Positions 62,357 through 64,000 of a stretch of DNA of 64,000 nucleotides are shown here, piece after piece; position 1 is the stretch's first letter; every line of letters starts with the position of its first letter. The DNA is from Streptomyces sp. CB09001. GTDB taxonomy: Bacteria > Actinomycetota > Actinomycetes > Streptomycetales > Streptomycetaceae. The stretch is taken from NCBI RefSeq assembly GCF_003369795.1, contig NZ_CP026730.1, positions 5,695,001 to 5,759,000 of the forward strand, read 5' to 3'. The notes beneath the pieces are model-generated. The model had not been told where the DNA came from and did no database searches. It was given only the letters and a program-made list of their open reading frames with translations. The translations under genes and the position numbers were made by a program.

Positions 62357-63754
62357 ATGACCACAACCCTGGCCCCCTCGGTCCCCATCGGGAAGGCCGC
62401 TGTCGGGGCCCTCGGAATACTGGCACTGTCCACCGGTGCCCTGGAGTCGGTGGTGTCACCGACGATCCCGCTCCTGGAACGCGAGCTGGACATGAGCCAG
62501 GCCGAGGGAGCACTGCTCAGCATCGTCCTCCTCATCACCGGCGCGCTCATCACGCCGCTGGCGGGCAAGTTCGGCGACCGCTACGGCGGGAAGAAGATCC
62601 TGATCCGCCTGATGGCGGTGGTCTCCCTCGGCGGCACGGTGTCCGCCCTGGCGCCGAACCTGCCCGTGCTGCTGGTCGGACAGGTGTTGCAGGGCGCGAT
62701 GATCGGCGCGCTGCCCCTGTCGTTCATCGTGGTCCGCAAGCACCTCCCCGCCGGCGAGTCCAAGGTGGCCATCGGCGTGGTCAGCGGGCTCTTCGTCGGT
62801 GGGTCGATGGTCGGCATGCTGTCGGCCGGTCCGGTGGCGGAACAGCTCTCCCGGCACTGGATGTTCGCGCTGCCGACGATCGCGGTCGTCGGGTCCACCC
62901 TGCTCGTGAACAGGCTGATGCCGGCCGACCCGCCGGGCCGGTCGGACGGCGCCGGGATCGACTGGCCCGGCCTGCTGCTCCTGAGCGGCATGCTGGTCAC
63001 CCTCATGCTCGTCCTCGCGCTGGCGCCCGAAGCCGGCTCGGCGCCACTCGTACTCGTCGCCCTCGTCGTACTGCTGGCCGTCTTCGTCACCGGATGGGTG
63101 CGGGTCGAACGGCGAGCGGCCGCACCGATGATCGACCTGAACATGCTGGCACGGCCCGCGATATGGAAGGCGTGCGTGCTGACCTTCGTGATCTGCCTCG
63201 GCACCACGATGGCGGTCTATCTCGTCCCGCAGCTGCTCGACGAGCGCGGCGACGGCTACGGATTCCGGGCCAGCGCCACCGAGATCGGCTTCTACCTGCT
63301 GCCCGGCGCCATCGCCGCGACACTGGCCGGGCCGCTCGGCGGGATCGGGGACCGGCGCTTCGGCTCGCGCGCCGTGGTCAACACCGGCGTCGTCATGATG
63401 GCCGTCGGCCTGCTCGCCGTGGCGGCCGTCCACACCGAGATCTGGCACCTCGTCGTCGGCAAGGTGCTGATCGCGCTGGCCAACGGCCTGTGCGTCACAG
63501 CGATGATGACCAGCACCGCCACCGCCGTCGACCCGAAGGACACCGGCATCGCCACCAGCCTGATCCTGGTGAGCCGCGTGCTCGGCTCCGCGGTCGGCGG
63601 CCAGCTCGGCGGCGCTCTCCTCACCGCCGGAACCCCCTCAGGGTCGGAGGTCGCGGCCGAATCGGCCTACGTCACCGGCTTCGTCATCGCCGGCATCGTC
63701 GTGCTGTCGGCCCTGTTCGTCACCCGCACCATGAGCAAAGGAGTCAAAGCATGA
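62357..63754 (+). CDS. MFS transporter (drug:H+ antiporter type)
   Basis: 465 aa from ATG 62357, with GAAAGGA upstream; ATG 62339 overlapping the previous stop is an alternative. Twelve or more hydrophobic helices. The loop 2-3 motif is GKFGDRYGGKKILI and the antiporter motif C-like GSMVGMLSAGPVAEQ is in helix 5. Probably exports the product or substrate of the operon. It overlaps the oxidoreductase gene by 4 nt. Confidence 0.9.
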   Translation: MTTTLAPSVPIGKAAVGALGILALSTGALESVVSPTIPLLERELDMSQAEGALLSIVLLITGALITPLAGKFGDRYGGKKILIRLMAVVSLGGTVSALAPNLPVLLVGQVLQGAMIGALPLSFIVVRKHLPAGESKVAIGVVSGLFVGGSMVGMLSAGPVAEQLSRHWMFALPTIAVVGSTLLVNRLMPADPPGRSDGAGIDWPGLLLLSGMLVTLMLVLALAPEAGSAPLVLVALVVLLAVFVTGWVRVERRAAAPMIDLNMLARPAIWKACVLTFVICLGTTMAVYLVPQLLDERGDGYGFRASATEIGFYLLPGAIAATLAGPLGGIGDRRFGSRAVVNTGVVMMAVGLLAVAAVHTEIWHLVVGKVLIALANGLCVTAMMTSTATAVDPKDTGIATSLILVSRVLGSAVGGQLGGALLTAGTPSGSEVAAESAYVTGFVIAGIVVLSALFVTRTMSKGVKA

Positions 63755-64000
63755 CCCGCACCGCACCGAGGCGCAGCGTCCTGATCTCCGGGGCCAGCAT
63801 CGCCGGTCCCGCCCTGGCCTTCTGGCTCAACCGCCACGGATACGAGGTCACCGTGGTGGAGAAGGCCGGGACCCTCCGCAGCGGCGGCTACCCCATCGAC
63901 GTACGCGGCACCGCGCTGGACGTGGTGGAGAGGATGGGAATCCTGCCGCAACTGCGCGACGCGCACATCGACCTGCGCCGGATCACCTTCCTCGACGGCG
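63751..64000 (+). CDS. FAD-dependent monooxygenase, 5' part only
   Basis: The first 83 residues are visible, from ATG 63751 with AAAGGAG upstream. The FAD-binding Rossmann start is SVLISGASIAGPALAFWLNR (GxSIAGP in place of GxGxxG, as in TetX-like and related aromatic monooxygenases), followed by VTVVEKAG and GGYPIDVRGTA. It probably hydroxylates the compound handled by the operon. The rest lies beyond the window. Confidence 0.88.
   Translation, partial: MTRTAPRRSVLISGASIAGPALAFWLNRHGYEVTVVEKAGTLRSGGYPIDVRGTALDVVERMGILPQLRDAHIDLRRITFLDG

Overview
The window is high-GC actinobacterial DNA, almost certainly Streptomyces. Reasons: strong G/C at third codon positions, GTG/TTG starts, GTGA/ATGA gene overlaps, families typical of the genus, and a divergent xylanase/arabinofuranosidase pair whose predicted lengths (477 and 475 aa) match S. 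lividans XlnA and AbfB. Several stretches are decayed: truncated transposases, frameshifted genes, and three dispersed copies of one short repeat. This suggests accessory, chromosome-arm-like DNA. No tRNA, rRNA or CRISPR array was seen.

Layout. 1-2.2 kb: remnants of a MacB/FtsX-type permease and of a DUF3662 (FhaA-type) gene, one small ORF and repeat copy A. 2.2-12.4 kb: a secreted multidomain glycoside hydrolase divergent from a LacI regulator, a sugar ABC importer and a cytoplasmic clan GH-G glycosidase; three matching LacI-type operators lie between them. 12.6-19.1 kb: mixed accessory DNA with a frameshifted gene, an ACMSD-type amidohydrolase facing a TetR remnant, an HsdR-like tail, an Rrf2 regulator with a second amidohydrolase, and IS1182- and IS110-type fragments. 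19.3-25.8 kb: a two-component system divergent from a lipoprotein / PG-binding adaptor / ABC ATPase / FtsX permease operon.

26.2-34.8 kb (minus strand): a tightly coupled operon encoding a lid-less Hsp70, a J-like TPR membrane protein without HPD, a GrpE-like exchange factor, a caspase-fold peptidase and a CHAT-domain protein. It reads as a chaperone-controlled double-protease module. 35.0-38.3 kb: VOC protein, two inverted IS630-type transposase relics, RidA, a WYL regulator and a decayed ORF. 38.3-41.6 kb: divergent xlnA (GH10-CBM13) and abfB (CBM13-GH62). 41.6-44.4 kb: a PP2C phosphatase, an ECF sigma factor and a dual-specificity phosphatase that look truncated against each other, and an MBL-fold hydrolase.

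44.6-55.0 kb: a compact plus-strand cluster that looks like a RiPP pathway. It has a 46-aa candidate precursor, a PEP-utilising enzyme whose ATP-grasp region is shortened, an ABC exporter (ATPase plus two permeases), a B12/radical-SAM maturase with a CX7CX2C motif, a nucleotidyltransferase and an unknown domain fused to a cyclophilin. I did not recognise this combination. 55.1-64.0 kb: an RraA-like/aminotransferase/TetR group, then a coupled run of alpha/beta hydrolase, DUF3500, gamma-glutamyltransferase-like, DUF1275, MFS and FAD-monooxygenase genes.
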